Below, piece by piece: positions 31,950 to 45,016 of a stretch of DNA of 59,446 nt. The notes beneath the pieces were generated by a model that ran no database searches, had not been told where the DNA came from, and saw only the letters and a list, made by a program, of their open reading frames with translations. The translations under genes and the position numbers were made by a program. How positions within the stretch are numbered: position 1 is the stretch's first letter; every line of letters begins with the position of its first letter. The stretch spans positions 1 to 59,446 of the forward strand of contig KN880583.1 in the NCBI GenBank assembly GCA_000934385.1. Reading direction: 5' to 3'. The DNA is from Cylindrobasidium torrendii FP15055 ss-10 (lineage: Eukaryota > Basidiomycota > Agaricomycetes > Agaricales > Physalacriaceae).

Positions 31950-33584
31950 TCATCGAACACTTCCTTCATCATCGTCAGCCGGAGGCGTCTTGGGCTCCGT
32001 GTTCCGCTTAATCTGCTGGATGCGCGGAGGAGGCTTCAAAGTTGTCTTTGACTTCTTCGACGAACGAATGGGAGACCTCGGGGATGAGCCCACTGAGCCT
32101 GAGCCAGTGGAATCGAGGGATTGCCTCGCGCGCTTTCTGGCCTTCGAGGAGCCCTCTGGAACCGTTCCATGACTCTGCTCATCGTCCATTTCCTGTCGCA
32201 TCTCCTCGCGGCCCTCCTGTGCGCGCTGTTTGCCGCGTTCGTCGGATTCGACGGCGGCGTCGGAATCACTGGCCTCGTCCGCGTCCTGGCTGGGAGTGGC
32301 AGGCTGGTCTTGGGTCGACGGTGCGGCGGGCTCATCCAGCTCCAGGTCGACGAAGAGAATGTCATCCTCCTGGTCACCAGCCAACAGCTTGTCCAACTCG
32401 TCATCGTTCTCGGGGGGCGCTGGAGCGTCACTGTCGAGAGACGGCGGAACATCTTCATTGGGGGAAATTGGGGGGCGGACTTTTGGGAAACGGGGGTCTG
32501 GGCCCACGAGACGGTTGTCCGAGTCGTAAAGGCCGACTTCCTTCTTGGTCCCGCGATGCTTCCAGAATTCATGCAAGCTGTTGCGGACGTACTTCTTTTC
32601 CACAAGCTCAGTACACTCCTCTGCAGTCACAGGGCCCATAAGATTCCATTCGTCGAAAGCCTCCAAAGTCAGATCATTGACGACTTTCTGGTTATCCGTG
32701 AAGTTCAGCTGGCGGAGAAGATTCTTCTTCCGGAGAAAACACAGCGTATTTCCCCAGGCAACCCAGACAAATAGGTGCGCGTTGTGACTGGGCAGCGCCT
32801 TGATATCAGGCTGCGCACCAGATGGCCACGGCGGACGTATGATTCTAGGATCATCGATGTAGTTCCCGTCGTCGTCGAAGTAAAGAACGAGTGCGTCATT
32901 CCTGTAGCACATAACGCGAACGAACTGGTGGTAGAGATCGATTGGGAATTTTGGGAATTTTGTGTTCTACAGGAAAATCGCTTGCTCAGTGCAATTCTGA
33001 TAAAACCAGGTTCGTGCTCACTGGAGCATCCCATAGTGAGACTCTTTCTTCGATAGGCTGCTTGAACCTCTCACTGAGCTCAGCTATGAGCGCCTCGCAG
33101 TCAGCCAGAGTAAGAGAGAGGCCCTCCTGCACTTTTGGGCGCGAATCTTGGCGCACGTGAGCCGTCGGGAGTCCTGTCAGACAAAATGAGCATTTTCGGC
33201 ATAGTCGAAGGAAATTTACGCGCCGAGTGCAAGATTTGAGATGGAGTCGACGTTGAGCGGTACACCAACGATCTTTCCAAGGCGGAGAAGAGTGGTGACA
33301 TAGCCTTTGCGTCGAGGAAAAGTATGCATTAGCTGCAGGATTGCGTCGTTGGTGCGTGCGCCGTCGATGGAGCAGCCGTCTTCGAGATAAGAGATTTCTG
33401 AGAGTAATTTTCGGACATCCTTCTTGATGGGAGGCTCGCGCCCTGTCTGTGCCGGCTGCCGCATGCCCGGAGGGGTGGCAGCAGTGTGCCCGACACGCGG
33501 TGGTGAGCTGCTGTCGTTATCCTCAGGTGGCTCATAGTCTTTGTCGCTGCTGTGATCTGGAGTCGAGTCTGAGCTCGAAGACAT
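31950..33584 (-). CDS. Hypothetical acidic/basic-tailed protein inserted in the E array
   Basis: Not recognised. The last exon 31950-32966 and middle exon 33022-33173 are clear. The first exon starts at 33584, but its donor is unresolved. The visible GTAAAT donor at 33219 does not keep frame with the GA acceptor at 33173. A GC donor after 33224 does (509 residues), and so does an earlier GT donor after 33266 (495 residues). The N-terminus is Ser/Asp-rich. The middle has a compact hydrophobic-aromatic region (PIDLYHQFVRVMCYRNDALV, then WVAWGNTLCFLRKKNLLRQL). The tail alternates acidic stretches and basic KARKRAR and SSKKSK signals, suggesting a nuclear protein. It lies antisense between E1 and E2. 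Confidence 0.75.
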
Positions 33585-33845
33585 GCTGAGAATATACGAG
33601 CAAGTCGAGTGGCACGGTGGTGGTCGATGGTGGAGATGATGATTGCAGTCTCCTGCGGATTAATGTCCAGATTTATACTCAGAATGACCTGGTGTCACTA
33701 TCGTCAATCAGCAAGTATACTGCCTCAGGTAGATGAGCCTGACAGTGAATATTGTGGGAGTGTGACGCCACCATACCCGGTTCAAAGCATGTTTTGATCC
33801 CCGCATGATCGATCAAATCCTCCTTGGCTCCGTACCACCATACTT

Positions 33846-34991
33846 ATGCCGGTCCTCTACCGATCCGAGGATGTTTCATTCTCCGACGGATTCTACGAGC
33901 CAGCCACTATCAAAGCTCTTAGAAAAGGTGCAGGGGTATGTAAGCGTGATATGCCAGTGTACTGCCAGCTAACAAACAACAGCGTGCTATCCTGGAGTGT
34001 TTCGGGGGTCTTACTCGAGACGAGTTTGAGCCGTTTCGCGAGACCGCTTACAATCAACTAAAAGGTGAGTCTTCACGACTTCTTGCCTGCCATTGTTTTG
34101 ATTCTTTTCAGTCCAACCGAGTGTTGCAGAGTGTTGGGATCTGTTCGTGGCATTTGTGCCTTCGGAGGACACAGTGGCCGCCATTCACAAGGCTTTCAAG
34201 GCCAATGGTAAGTGTCGTCTATCCGAGCGCACTCCGTTCACGCAAGTATGCTCCGCAACTGTCAGCAAACACTCACACTAACTTAAGCTAATGTCCAGAT
34301 TCCTCTGCCGGCACTCACAACATACACTCTCATCATCTCTCCCAAAGCAAGCCAAGACGTATTCACTCGCCATCCCGTCACTGGGGTTGTCCGCCGCCAC
34401 CACCACCCTTACACAGACCTGCCAAAATTTACTCTCTCTGCGCACCCGTGCATTATGGCGGAGGCAGGGCGCCGTACACTCGCATGGAGGCTGTCACCTC
34501 CGATATTGACCAAGTACTTCCTCTACACTACCGTGCGGTGCTTTTGCCACAAATTACCCTTCTGGACCAAACCACCGAAAACCCTCTGCGTTCCCTCGCC
34601 GCATGCCTCATCAACGCACTTCACGAGCGATAGCGCAACCAGAAAACGCAAACAAGATGTATGTGGTGATGCGCGAAATTCTCCGCGTCCCCGCAAGATG
34701 GCGCGAAGGCAGTGTCAAGGTGCACATTCGCCTTCGTCCTGTGGCTCGTCATCGGGGTCCGGTGCCTCTGGCTCAACGTCGGCCTCCCATTTGAGCGTCT
34801 CGTCTGACGCCTCTGCCGCCCCTTCTTCTACGATTGTCTGTTCCCTACCTCCCACGGACACTAAAGCAACCAGTACGACCGGAAAACGCAAAAGAGACGA
34901 CTGTCCAGAAGGATTGTCGTCGACACCGACACCCTCTCCGAAAGCTGCGCGACGGGATTCTGGAAGTGGACGGGCGGACGTTATCCAATAG
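33846..34991 (+). CDS. E2, member of the E family
   Basis: Exons 33846-33935, 33983-34064, 34112-34245 and 34299-34991 join to 332 residues, with exon sizes 90, 82 and 134 nt exactly as in E1 and E4. The first three exons and the core of exon 4 are very close to E1. After the TRKRKQ signal comes a Ser-rich linker (GSSSGSGASGSTSAS) and then a second signal GKRKRDD with a KAARRDS tail. The Ser-rich linker between two basic clusters looks disordered; nuclear location is inferred. No enzymatic motif is seen. Confidence 0.8.
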
Positions 34992-35565
34992 CCCAGTTCT
35001 TCTTTGCGATGTTGGGCAGGAGGGGGAGGAGGCCAGAGCCCGAGATGGGAACCAGGTCACCAGGACTGCTCAATCTCAACCACAGCCGCCGCGGTAGTAC
35101 GTCTTTAGAGCGCTGGTCCCTCTGGTTGCATGCTAGCACCAACTGGAGCCTCCTGTAGGATGCGCGCGCTTGCGACCTCATATACCCAGCATGAGCTCTC
35201 CGAGCTCTCTTCTTCCCGTATATACCTTATTATCTTCACCGTTGAACTATCATTACCCGCCAATGGTCGCGTACAGTGAGGCAGCAATGCTGAGTGTAGG
35301 CGGACGAAGAGAGCTGCCGTGTCTGGGACTACTTAATCGTGATGTACCTAGACAGTGTCAGACTGGGAGGATGTGTTATACGAGACTGTGCCGCTACTTA
35401 ATGTGCTCCAGTCTACCTCCCTGTATTATCTATGGTAATAATTGTTGATATCGATTCGAAGAATTATGGAAAACTCGATTCTGTTTGAAAGAGGAGGTAA
35501 CACGATCACGTGCTTGTTGGGTGTATGTGAATGTTTTGGCCGATCGCCCTCTACACCTCCATGAC
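34992..35565. other. Intergenic between E2 and E3
   Basis: No gene is seen. Presumably the E2 3' region and the E3 promoter. Confidence 0.5.
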
Positions 35566-36787
35566 ATGGCTCTCCTCTACCGAGCCGAAGATGTATCTTT
35601 TTGCACTCAATTCGTCGAACCCATCACTATCAAGGTTCTGGCGTACGTTTCCAGTTCGAAGGCAACGTATTCCTTGCTTACGGGATACAGCTCGCTGTTC
35701 ATGATTGCCTCGGCGGTTTGAGTCAAGGGGAATCCAAGAAATACCACAAAACCTTACACAATGAAATTACGGGTAGCATCTTCATTTGTCCCTTCGCGAA
35801 TTTATCTCACCACTCGTTGCAGTACAGCCCAGTGTTGCAAAGCGCTGGCACCTGTCTGTCGTATTCATGCCTTCAGAGGACACCGCGGCTGCCATTCTCA
35901 AGGTCTACAAGGCTAATCGCGAATGTCGTCTGACCAAGCGTATCCCGTTCACAGAAGTACGTTTCGTGTATACTAGTTTACCTTTACGCTAAGCTATCTG
36001 ATAGATCCCTCGTCCAACTCCGACGATATACAATCTATCCGTATACTCCTTTCAGCGGGACGACGTCTTTACGCGACATCCTATCTCTAGAGTTGTCACT
36101 CGTCACCGGCGCCCATTCGCTGACTTGCCTCAGTTCACGTTGTCCGCGCACCCTTGCGTAATAGCAGAGACAGGCTGCGGCCCGCATGGCTGGGGACTGG
36201 CACCGCCGATATACGCAGAATTAGTGCACTATACTATAGTGCACTGTTTTTGCAATAGGTTATCCTCGAGGACCAAACCACGCAAATCACGCTGCGTTTC
36301 TTCATCACATTCCTCGCCAACGCAATCCTCTATGCCGTCCAGTCTCTCGTCAGTCTCCCAGTCGACAACATCTTCATGTACTTCGGTTGCATCTTTGGAC
36401 ACGCATGCCTCCGCGAACCCGACGAGCGACAGCGTAGCAGGAAAACGCAAACACGACGAATGCTGCCAGGCGCTCAATCCTGCCCGTCCACAGAAAATAG
36501 CCCGACAAGAGCGCGAAGGTACACAGTTTGCTATTCCATTTGGTCCATCGTCAAAGTCCTTCGCGACGTCTAGCTCAACGTCGGCTTCTCATTTGACCAC
36601 CTCGTCCCACATCTCAGCCGCCTCTTTGCCCACATTTGTTTGCTCCGTTTACACCGCGAGCACCAAAGCGACGAGCACGACCGGGAAACGCAAAAGAGAC
36701 GACTGCTCCGAAGGATCGTCCTCGACACCTCCTCCGAAAGCTGCGCGACGAGATTCTGGAAGCAGTGGAGAGGCAGGGGCCATCTAA
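35566..36787 (+). CDS. E3, diverged member of the E family
   Basis: Exons 35566-35646, 35691-35772, 35823-35956 and 36005-36787 join to 359 residues. Exons 2 and 3 keep the family lengths of 82 and 134 nt despite strong sequence divergence (CLGGLSQGESKKYHKTLHN replaces CFGGLTR..EFEPFRETAYN). The first donor (GTTTCC) is weak, so that junction is tentative. The core RHP..SRVVTRH..PFADLPQFTLSAHPC and the HCFCNRL segment are preserved, as are two basic signals (GKRKHDE and GKRKRDD) separated by a Ser/Thr-rich linker. Conservation of frame and exon size across this divergence argues that the family is expressed as protein. Confidence 0.78.
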
Positions 36788-37280
36788 CAACCCATTTCTC
36801 TTTTTCGATGTTGCGGCGAGCGGCAGGAGGTAGACAACGTCCAATTGGCATGGGCTGAATGTGCGATATTTGGGTAGTACATTTCTGGAGTGAGGCTGGC
36901 GTCTCTGGTTGCAAGTTGAAGCTAGTAGCGCTTATTGGATGTGCGCTTGTAGCCCGGGGGCTCATGATACAATAGAAATATACCCTGCAGGGCTCTTGTC
37001 ATCTCGTACATACTTCAATGCCATCAGTTCCCGCTGTTGACCGGGTATAACGGGGCAACGACACGGAGCGTAGGCGAAGGCAAAGATCTGAGCTGACCAA
37101 CGCCTAGCATTATTTGTTGTAGTGTTAGACTGGGAAAATCGGTTATGTAAGAATGTGCCGCCCCCTCGTTTGGACATGCCAATAATTGTGGAATTCGAGA
37201 TTCAAACAATCGAAAGTTCGAGTTTAATACTTCCCGTCTACTGCAGTCGATCAAATCCTCCTTGCCTCCGTACCACCATT
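36788..37280. other. Intergenic between E3 and E4
   Basis: No gene is seen. The last 60 bases upstream of E4 (CTACTGCAGTCGATCAAATC and following) match the leader of E1 (30519-30558) and part of that of E2, so the proximal promoter was duplicated with the genes. Confidence 0.6.
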
Positions 37281-38522
37281 ATGCCGGTTCTCTACCGATC
37301 CGAGGACGTTTCATTCTCCGACGGATTCTACGAGCCAGCCACTATCAAAGCTCTTGGAAAAGGTGCAGGGGTATGTCAACATGATATGCCGGCGTACTGC
37401 CAGCTAACAAACAACAGTGTGCTATTCTGGAGTGTTTTGGGGGTCTGACTCGAGAGGAGTTCGAGCCATTTCGCGAGACCGCTTACAATCAACTGAAAGG
37501 TGAGTTCTCCCGACTTACCGCCGGCCATTGTTTAATTTCTTCTCAGTTCAACCGAGTGTTGCAGAGTGTTGGGATCTGTTCGTGGCATTTGTGCCTTCGG
37601 AGGACACAGTGGCCGCCATTTTCAAGGCTTTCAAGGCCAATGGTAAATGTCATCTATCCGAGCGGACTCCGTTCACGCAAGTATGCTCCGCAATTGTCAG
37701 CGAACACTCACACTAAGCTAAGCTAATATGCAGATTTCTCTCCCGACACACTCAACATACTCCTTCATCATCTCTCCCGAAGCAAAAAAAGATGTATTCA
37801 CTCGCCATCCCATCACTGGGGTTGTCCGCCGCCATCAACACCCTTACACAGACCTGCCGAATTTTACTCTCTCTGCGCACCCGTGCATTATGGCGGAGGT
37901 AGGGCGCCGTACATTCCGATGGAGGCTGGCACCTCCGATATTGACCAAGTACTTCCTCTACACTACCGTGCGGTGCTTTTGCAACACATTACCCTTCTGG
38001 ACCAAACCACCTAAAACCCTCTGCGTTCCCTCGTCGCATTCCTCGTCATTACAGTCCTCTTTGCCGTCCAATGCCTCGTCAGCCTCCCAGTCAACAGCAG
38101 TTCCATTTTCTTCGGCCGCTTCCTTGAACACACAAGTCTCTTCCACGGGCCGCAGCGCAGCTGGAAAGCGCAAACGAGACGCGCACAGTCCTTCGCGTCC
38201 CCCCAAGATTGCGCGAAAGGAGCGCCGCGAAGGTGCACAGTCTGCTTCATTTCGAAGCTTATCATACAAGTCGTCCGCGACATCTAGCTCAACGTCGGTC
38301 TCTCATTCGACCAGCTTCAACGCGACTGGCGCGACCGGAAAGCGTAAAAGGGACGATTGTTCGGGGGTTTCCACCTCGAGACGTCCTCTGAAAACGGCAC
38401 GACGAGAGGACGAAAACACGCAAGCAGAGGCATTTGTTGCCGCCCACACAATCCAGTGCCGACCCACAGAAGACCGAAAGGGCCCAAATTCCATTTCCGG
38501 TGGCCAGGTTTGTGACTTCTGA
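37281..38522 (+). CDS. E4, member of the E family
   Basis: Exons 37281-37370, 37418-37499, 37547-37680 and 37734-38522 join to 364 residues with the standard 90/82/134 pattern. Exons 1-3 are nearly the same as in E2. Exon 4 has the conserved VFTRHPITGVVRRHQHPYTD core and the VRCFCNTLPFWTKPPKTLCV segment. A Ser-rich linker and a first basic block (GKRKRDA, then KIARKERRE) follow, then a second GKRKRDD signal and a tail that differs from E2 and E3. The 5' parts of E1, E2 and E4 are more alike than their tails, consistent with recent duplication plus tail divergence. Function unknown. Confidence 0.8.
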
Positions 38523-39029
38523 GGCTGAAGCTACCGCCTCATCGACGACCAGCACAGACGAAGGGCATCGCGGCAGTACATGTCCAGAGCAAAATCGGCG
38601 TTCTTGTAATTTAGTAATACATTGTGAAGAACAGCACCTGAAGCATCGAGCATTTTCTGGCATGCTCATCTCCATCGACCGATATGGTTTCTGGTTGCTC
38701 TTACCCCAAATCGGACGGAGACCTCTGACGGCAGCGCGAGCTTCGCTGTTAATTCCAATATCATACAAATTGACGGCTCTACAAAATGTAGCTTTGATGT
38801 AGCTATGCCAATGGTTAACGCATTCCAGGACATTCTGTCCCAGACTCCCAGAAACACGCATTCCATTGCTTGAGGAGCAAAAAGTAACAATTACATTCTT
38901 CCCTTGGCGAGACAATAAGTAGAAGAAAACATGCATAAAGAGAAAAGGAAGGAATGAGAGTAAGTGTTCGCTGGGGTCAAATATTAGTATATCTAACGTA
39001 GGTATAAAGAAAAGGTAAAGATCTCAACG
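38523..39029. other. Intergenic, convergent 3' ends
   Basis: It lies between E4 and the Num1-type gene, which converge. No gene is seen. Confidence 0.5.
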
Positions 39030-42000
39030 TCACGACGGCGGTACAGGTGTCTTCGTACTCCTTCGACTTCCAAACTTGCTTCCCCAGCCACCAAACAGTC
39101 CTCCTTCCTTGCTCGTCGAACCTGTGCTCTTAAAGCTCCACGCCCCAGGACTCGCCGGCCGCTCGTCTTTCCCAGGCTCAAGGAACGACGGTAACCCGCC
39201 CCTCGAACCCGTCGGCGCCCCATCGCTCTTCTGCTTATGATGATGGTGGTGATGATGGTGATGCTTGCCCTGTCCACGTCCGACCGTATGTCTCCCATCG
39301 CAGCACGCCCGCACATTCTCCAAACCCTCCCAGTCTGCCTCCTCGTCGCTCATCGCCCCATGTAGCTCGAAGTCCAAGTCCAAATCCGGGTCGTCACCAC
39401 CGAACGGTACGTCGACGAATGACCGTGTTGGTGAATACGGGCTTTCCGGGCCCCAGCGCATGTACTCTGCGGCAGGCGTCCCACTTCTCCGTCCCATGCT
39501 ACCCGCACCAGTACGCGTGCTCAGTTGTGACCGACTACGCTTGCCTCTGGGCGTGATGTTCCACCGACTGCTTCGCTGGCTTTGAGGGGATGCCATCAAG
39601 TTCTGGCCACGCTCATGTCCATCGTCCGAAAAGCCTTCTTCGTTGTCTGAGAAGGGAATATCGGCGGACCCTGGGGACGCGATGGTCGTAGGCTTGGGCC
39701 TTGACAGCAAGTACTTGAGGGACTGACGGGATCATCAGCATGATGTCGATCCCAGCAAATTTCAGACCTACGTTCATCCAGATGTCATGCCTCTCTTTGG
39801 TCGGACACGTAATCTTCATCTCCCTCTGCGGCGTTGACACCACGACACTATACTGGTACAAGCCCGGAGGCATCGGGTTCGGATCCAAAACAGAGCGTAC
39901 ACCCTCCACAAACGCTACAACCGAGGTCAGAATCGATGTACGCAAAGCTTGAGCCAATCTGACATACCACTCTTGCTCGTCGTCTCAGCGACGTTCACAT
40001 TCTGCGGATCCACCTCTTGCCAGTTCAATGTCCGCGTATACGGATGCACCCAGAAGAACCGCTTGTGCCGGCTCTGTCCGTGCCCCTTCCCAATGGTTTT
40101 GCGCGTATACTTGTACAAGAACTCGCCAATCATTGTCTGCGTGATAGCATGAATTACAGCAGGATCCATGGCATTTGCAGCGCGCGGGCGAGCAGAGAAC
40201 GGGTCCGCCAAAGGCGCCGGGGTCCCTCTGGGTGGGTTGGGCGAAAGGAAGGCGGAATGCCTGTCCGAAGACATTGACGACCGCGGCGAGCGATCTGATA
40301 CCAAGGACGTGCTGGACATCTCGCGGGCATAACCGTAGTTGTTTGCTGCGTGAGCTGCACTCCTGAACGAACTGGTACTGGGAAGATCCCTCAGTCCGGC
40401 ATGCATGGGCGGCATACTCGAACCGTGTTGTCTCTTTTGTGGAATTCCCAGCCCGAATGTCGGAGTTGTCGCCCTTTGGAACGTCGGAGTAGTGGCACGC
40501 TGGATGAGCTCTGGCGGCGGGGGAGATAATGGTCGGGGTGGAGGAGTGTCTCTCGAACCTGGACGACTATTGGCATCATGGCAATGATAAAAACAACGGG
40601 CTCACCTGAAGAGAGTGTTTGTGCTCGTCTCTCCGGGATGAATGATGGCGGGGGCATGCTGCCGGGTGGAGGAGGTGCGCGCGGAGGAGGAGGCAAGGTC
40701 ATAGTTGGCGGCCGCGTCTTGTCGAGCGGGGTCGCACGTCCCTTCTCCGCAATCTTCGCTACAGCTGGAGCCTATGGAAGCCATTAGTATTAGTTCTACC
40801 CAACCCTCAAAAAATGTATGCCACAGACAGCATGGTCGTTGAAACGGACAATTCGACTAACCTTCGGTGTCGGACCCTCATCGTAGATTGACGACAACGC
40901 ACTCTCGATACTTTGCCTCCTCGAATTGGAATCTGTAGATGTCCGATGGTTACGGATGGCAGCGAACCCATTGCTGGTTTCGCGGAACAGCCCGCCATTA
41001 GGACGAGCATCGGACTCGTCTGTGGTCGAAGATGTGCGCGTCTTGGTCAAAGAGTCAGCACATTGCTTAAAAATCGGAAGGAACAAAACGTACATGGGCT
41101 ATGCCATCCTTGGGCGGGGCAATGAACATAAATTGATGCGAATTCGGCGAACGCGCTGTGGGCGCTGCAACAGCACTGAATGCTGGAGAGGCGGCAGCAA
41201 GGGCAGCAAGGTTCGCTGGCGCCGCAGTGGTGTGCGCGGGTGTAGGTGTCGTCGGGGAGTCCATGCCAGTTGGGGCAAACGACATTGTCGTGGGGGGCGC
41301 AGACGCCGGCACAGGCGCTGGGGCCGACTTAGCTACAAAGGTTGGGGCGGATGCCTGCACACCAGCGGACACAGAGGCAGCGGGTGTCGGGACAGGTAGA
41401 GGGGCAGGTGCAGGTGGCTCCCATGTATCCGTCTGGATCTCCATCTCCTTCACCTCCGGCTTTTCGACAAGGGGTAGCCTGTCCTGCACTGGCAAAGGAA
41501 CCGCCTTGACCTCCTCCAGCTGTGGCGATGGAGCCCGTATGGGAACAGCGGGTTCGTCTACAAGATGGACCTCTATGGCCTTTGATGCGTAGACTGGCGC
41601 CGCAACAACAGGCAATGGTGCGGCCTCGGAGGTTGGTGTATCGATCTGCGAAGCCTTGATGCTTTCTCCATCAGAGTCTTCACTCTCTGCCTCATCTCCA
41701 GAGAACTCGTTGTCGGTCATGGTCATCATCGAATGGAAGTCTTCTTGCGAAGTCGACATTGAGAATGCCATGCTATTCCTCTGCTCGTCGGTCGGGGTGA
41801 AGGGGTCTGCGGTCGTGTAATGCGAGCTCAGTGGTGTCTGCAGCGCATCGTGCAGACTCCTCGATTCATCCACAGACGAAAGGGCTGCACGGGCATCCTC
41901 GTAGTCGCTATCGCCAGTTCCCGTAGCCTCGCCCTCTTCTTCCTCGTGAGACTCCCCAAGGAATGTTCGGCGAACAGGCGAGCGCACAGTGATGTCTGTT

Positions 42001-44463
42001 GCTGTTGAGACGACCCTGGGCCTTGGTACGCCGCGGACAGCACTCAAGCTCCAGGCAGCAATATCACGCTGCGAAAGTGCCGCGCGAGAAACAGGCAACT
42101 GCTCAGCATCTGTCTGGACCTCTATTTGAACATGAAGAGGCCCGACAGTTTCTGTCGACATATTGGAAGTCGCCACCGGTATAGGCTCTTCGATAGGATC
42201 AGTGCCAATAGAAATGTCGGACGTGATGGGTGCGGGTGTCTTCGGCTCTTCCTCAGTCTGCATTGAAACATCGCTGGTCTCGATAGGCGCCGATACAGGC
42301 GCAAGGACAGTCGTCTCGGCCTCAGCAGTGGTCTTGTCCGCATCGGTGGCTTCCTCCTCTGCACCTGCCTGGCAAGCAAAGTCGACGTACTCCGTCTCCG
42401 AAACTTCATAGATCGAGTCACGCTCGCGGTAGACAGAAATGGAGTCTCTGTCGCCCCGATACGGCGAAATGCTATCCATGCCCCCGAACGCAGCTGCAAG
42501 GTCCTCAGGCTGGCCGATGAGACTTGCTGGACGGCCGTCTTGGAAAGCAGCACCACCGCGCCTGCGAATCGTGCCGCCGCGCGCGGCCCGACGCAGTATA
42601 CTTTGATGTAACGGGCTGGTGTTTGGCGGGACGCTGCTTGTCGATGGGGTCCGCTTGAGTACATTTGCAAATATCGGGTCCATGCCTTCGACGCTGGTCC
42701 GGCGTGAAGCCAAAGATGTCTCTGCATCCTCGTTGAAGGGATCCTCCTCCTCGGCATCATCGAGTAGCTCGTCGTCGTCTGCGCCCTGGAATTGCACAGA
42801 GGAGACAGACCTCTGGTAATGGTGGCGTCCCTGACCGCGACCCCGTGCAGGTCGAAGAGGCTTGCGAACAGATGCACGTTTGCTGGGAGAGGGTGACCGT
42901 TCCCGCTCGGGTTCTTCTTCCCAGCTTTCATCTTCATCGTGCACCTCAATGCTCTCCTCAGGCATGACCATCGACGAGTCCCTCTTGGCGGAACGATCCC
43001 GTATGACTGAGTTCTTGAGGGTGGCAATTTGGCGATGGGCATGCGCGAGCTTCTGCTTGAGCGCCTCGATTTCGTTCGCAGGGTGGTTGGGGCTTAGGAA
43101 GAGCGCCTTGGCCACTGGACTTTGCTCAGGCGAGAGATCCTCGTCCATGTCCAGAGGTTCGCCACCTACTTCGCTTCGGCGACTGCGTATGCTTCCAAAT
43201 GGATCATCGTAGCCCGTGCCGGTGCCAGGCGAAAGGAAATCGTCCGCTGTGTCGGGGGAGTCCATGACGCCTGGTGTGGCAGGACTTCCGAAGCGACCAA
43301 AGCGCCGACCAGCACGTTCTTGTTCTGCCTTGAGCTTGTCGACAGCTTGTTGAAGATCACTTTTGTCCCTGGCCAGTCCTGCAGCATGCTTGCGCGCGAG
43401 GGCGACATCGGTCTCGTGCTTCGCGGTAAGTTCGTCCAAGGAATGCTGGAGTTGAGAATTCTCGGTCTTGAAGGTCTCTGCGATGTCGCTTGTGGCCGCA
43501 AGTTGCTTTGCGAGCCTCTTGGACTCGAGATTGAGCCGCGAGACTTCGGATTGGGCTTCAGAGGACAAGTGCCGCATTTCCTGTAGCTGGACCTCGAGAT
43601 TCCAGTTTTCCTCCTTGTACTTCTCTGGACGCGCCATTAGGTCAAGTCGCGAGATAAACGAGTCACATACCACCATCCTTTTCTTGCTGCTTGAGTGATT
43701 TCCTGAGCGACTCTACCATGCTCTCGATGTCGTCCTTCTCTTCCTTCATGTCCTGGATAGCTTTGTCTCGTTCCCCGAGAAGGCTTTGTAGGCGCCGAAC
43801 TTCATTGAGGAGGCCACTACCAATTTCGAAGGCAAATTCTACGCGAATGAGAAACGCCAGCGGACCGGAAAGTGGATTACTCACCGACATCGTCAGCACG
43901 GTGGGCCGCGTTCTTGGCACGACGGGACTGCGCTGCGGCCGAAGTCCTTGCACGCTCTGGTTGACCTGTCCCCATATCCGAGAGTTCATTGCGTTCGGGC
44001 GTCTGGTTAACCTCTTCCGGCTCCGGTTCTGGCTCTGGCTGGAGATAGCACACATCAGCACGGCAGCAGTCTTTTGATACACGCGACATACCAAAGGAGC
44101 GTCCGCTTTCACAGGCTGCTCGCTACCCAAAAACTCGCGCGACATCTCCGCATTCTCCTTATCCCATAGCATAAGCGTGTCCGCCAGCTCCTTGTATTTC
44201 TCGGCAAGATCCTCGTCCAGCAGGTCCCGCTCGTCGTCAAGCTCATCTGCGTGTTCTTCGCGCAGCTGGCGCACGCGTTCATCTAGTTCCATGCGCTGGG
44301 CAAGCACCCGCTGCCCGAAGGTCGCCGCGTGTTGAAGCTGTGCTTCCTTTGCATCCAGCAAGCCTTCTAGGTGGGAGAGAAGTTCCGAGGGTGATGAAAA
44401 CGACGCGGCAGTCTTCTTTGCTGCCCCCGGCGCATCGGGTTGGCTGCTGCTTGAGGAAGCCAT
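39030..44463 (-). CDS. Cortical anchor protein of the Num1/Mcp5/ApsA type (coiled coil plus PH domain)
   Basis: Nine exons (44092-44463, 43885-44038, 43671-43838, 41094-43624, 40862-41041, 40606-40771, 39968-40558, 39772-39914, 39030-39722) join to 1665 residues. The first ~350 residues are heptad-rich coiled coil (LLDAKEAQLQHAA, RLQSLLGERDKAIQD and others). A long Ser/Pro/acidic disordered middle follows. Near residues 1325-1441 comes the C-terminal PH domain of the Mcp5 type: IGEFLYKYTRK, RHKRFFWVHPYTRTLNW, MKITCPTKERHDIWMN, then SLKYLLSRP. Known members bind phosphoinositides at the plasma membrane and tether dynein and mitochondria for nuclear and organelle positioning. The last acceptor was chosen at TCAG before SLKYLL because it restores the conserved PH-end helix. 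The tail ends with a His-rich run (HHHHHHHHH). Confidence 0.93.
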
Positions 44464-45016
44464 CGTCGGTGTTCAAGGTCGTCGTTGGACAACAACGCCG
44501 CGTGTTGCGTGTAAAAAAAGAAAAAGAGTGTCGGGAAGGGCGGGATTTACTTCGCCCGTGGGGAGCGCAAGGATAGGTGACCGGTGAGCAGGCGCGCGCG
44601 CGCTCGTCGTGGTCAACAACGAACCAGAAGGGCACATGTTGATCAGGGACACGTATCACGTGCGATCGTCATGCCGCCCTGCCGACCAATGGTGGGGAAG
44701 CGCGCATCGTTCAACAATGTCTCCAGGGGTCGCCAGGCTGCTATGGAAGTTCTCAGTTCATTTATCGACACATCACTTCCCATCGCAGTGGCACAACGAC
44801 ATGGCGGACCAACGAAAATCCCAGACAAAGACATAATGTTCTGTTCTCGCTCGCCGCTGGCCGACTCTTGTGCTTTGATCCATGCATCGTAGTCCAAGCC
44901 AAGTGATGTGTGAAAGCATGCTCAGATTTTCAAACACGATGAGATAACAAGCATGCAGCCGTGCTAAGTATTTTACATTCCTTCCTTCCTTGGGTTTCAT
45001 ACAGCAATACAACAGC
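44464..45016. promoter_or_regulatory. Upstream region of the Num1-type gene
   Basis: This is 553 bp between the Num1-type start and the end of the oxygenase gene on the same strand. No gene is seen. It should include the Num1-type promoter and the oxygenase 3' UTR. Confidence 0.5.

Noticed and set aside
41158..41592. 144-codon plus-strand frame inside the Num1-type gene
   Set aside because: It is the antisense shadow of a long Pro/Ala/Thr-rich exon; the opposite strand has the coherent 844-codon exon and PH domain.
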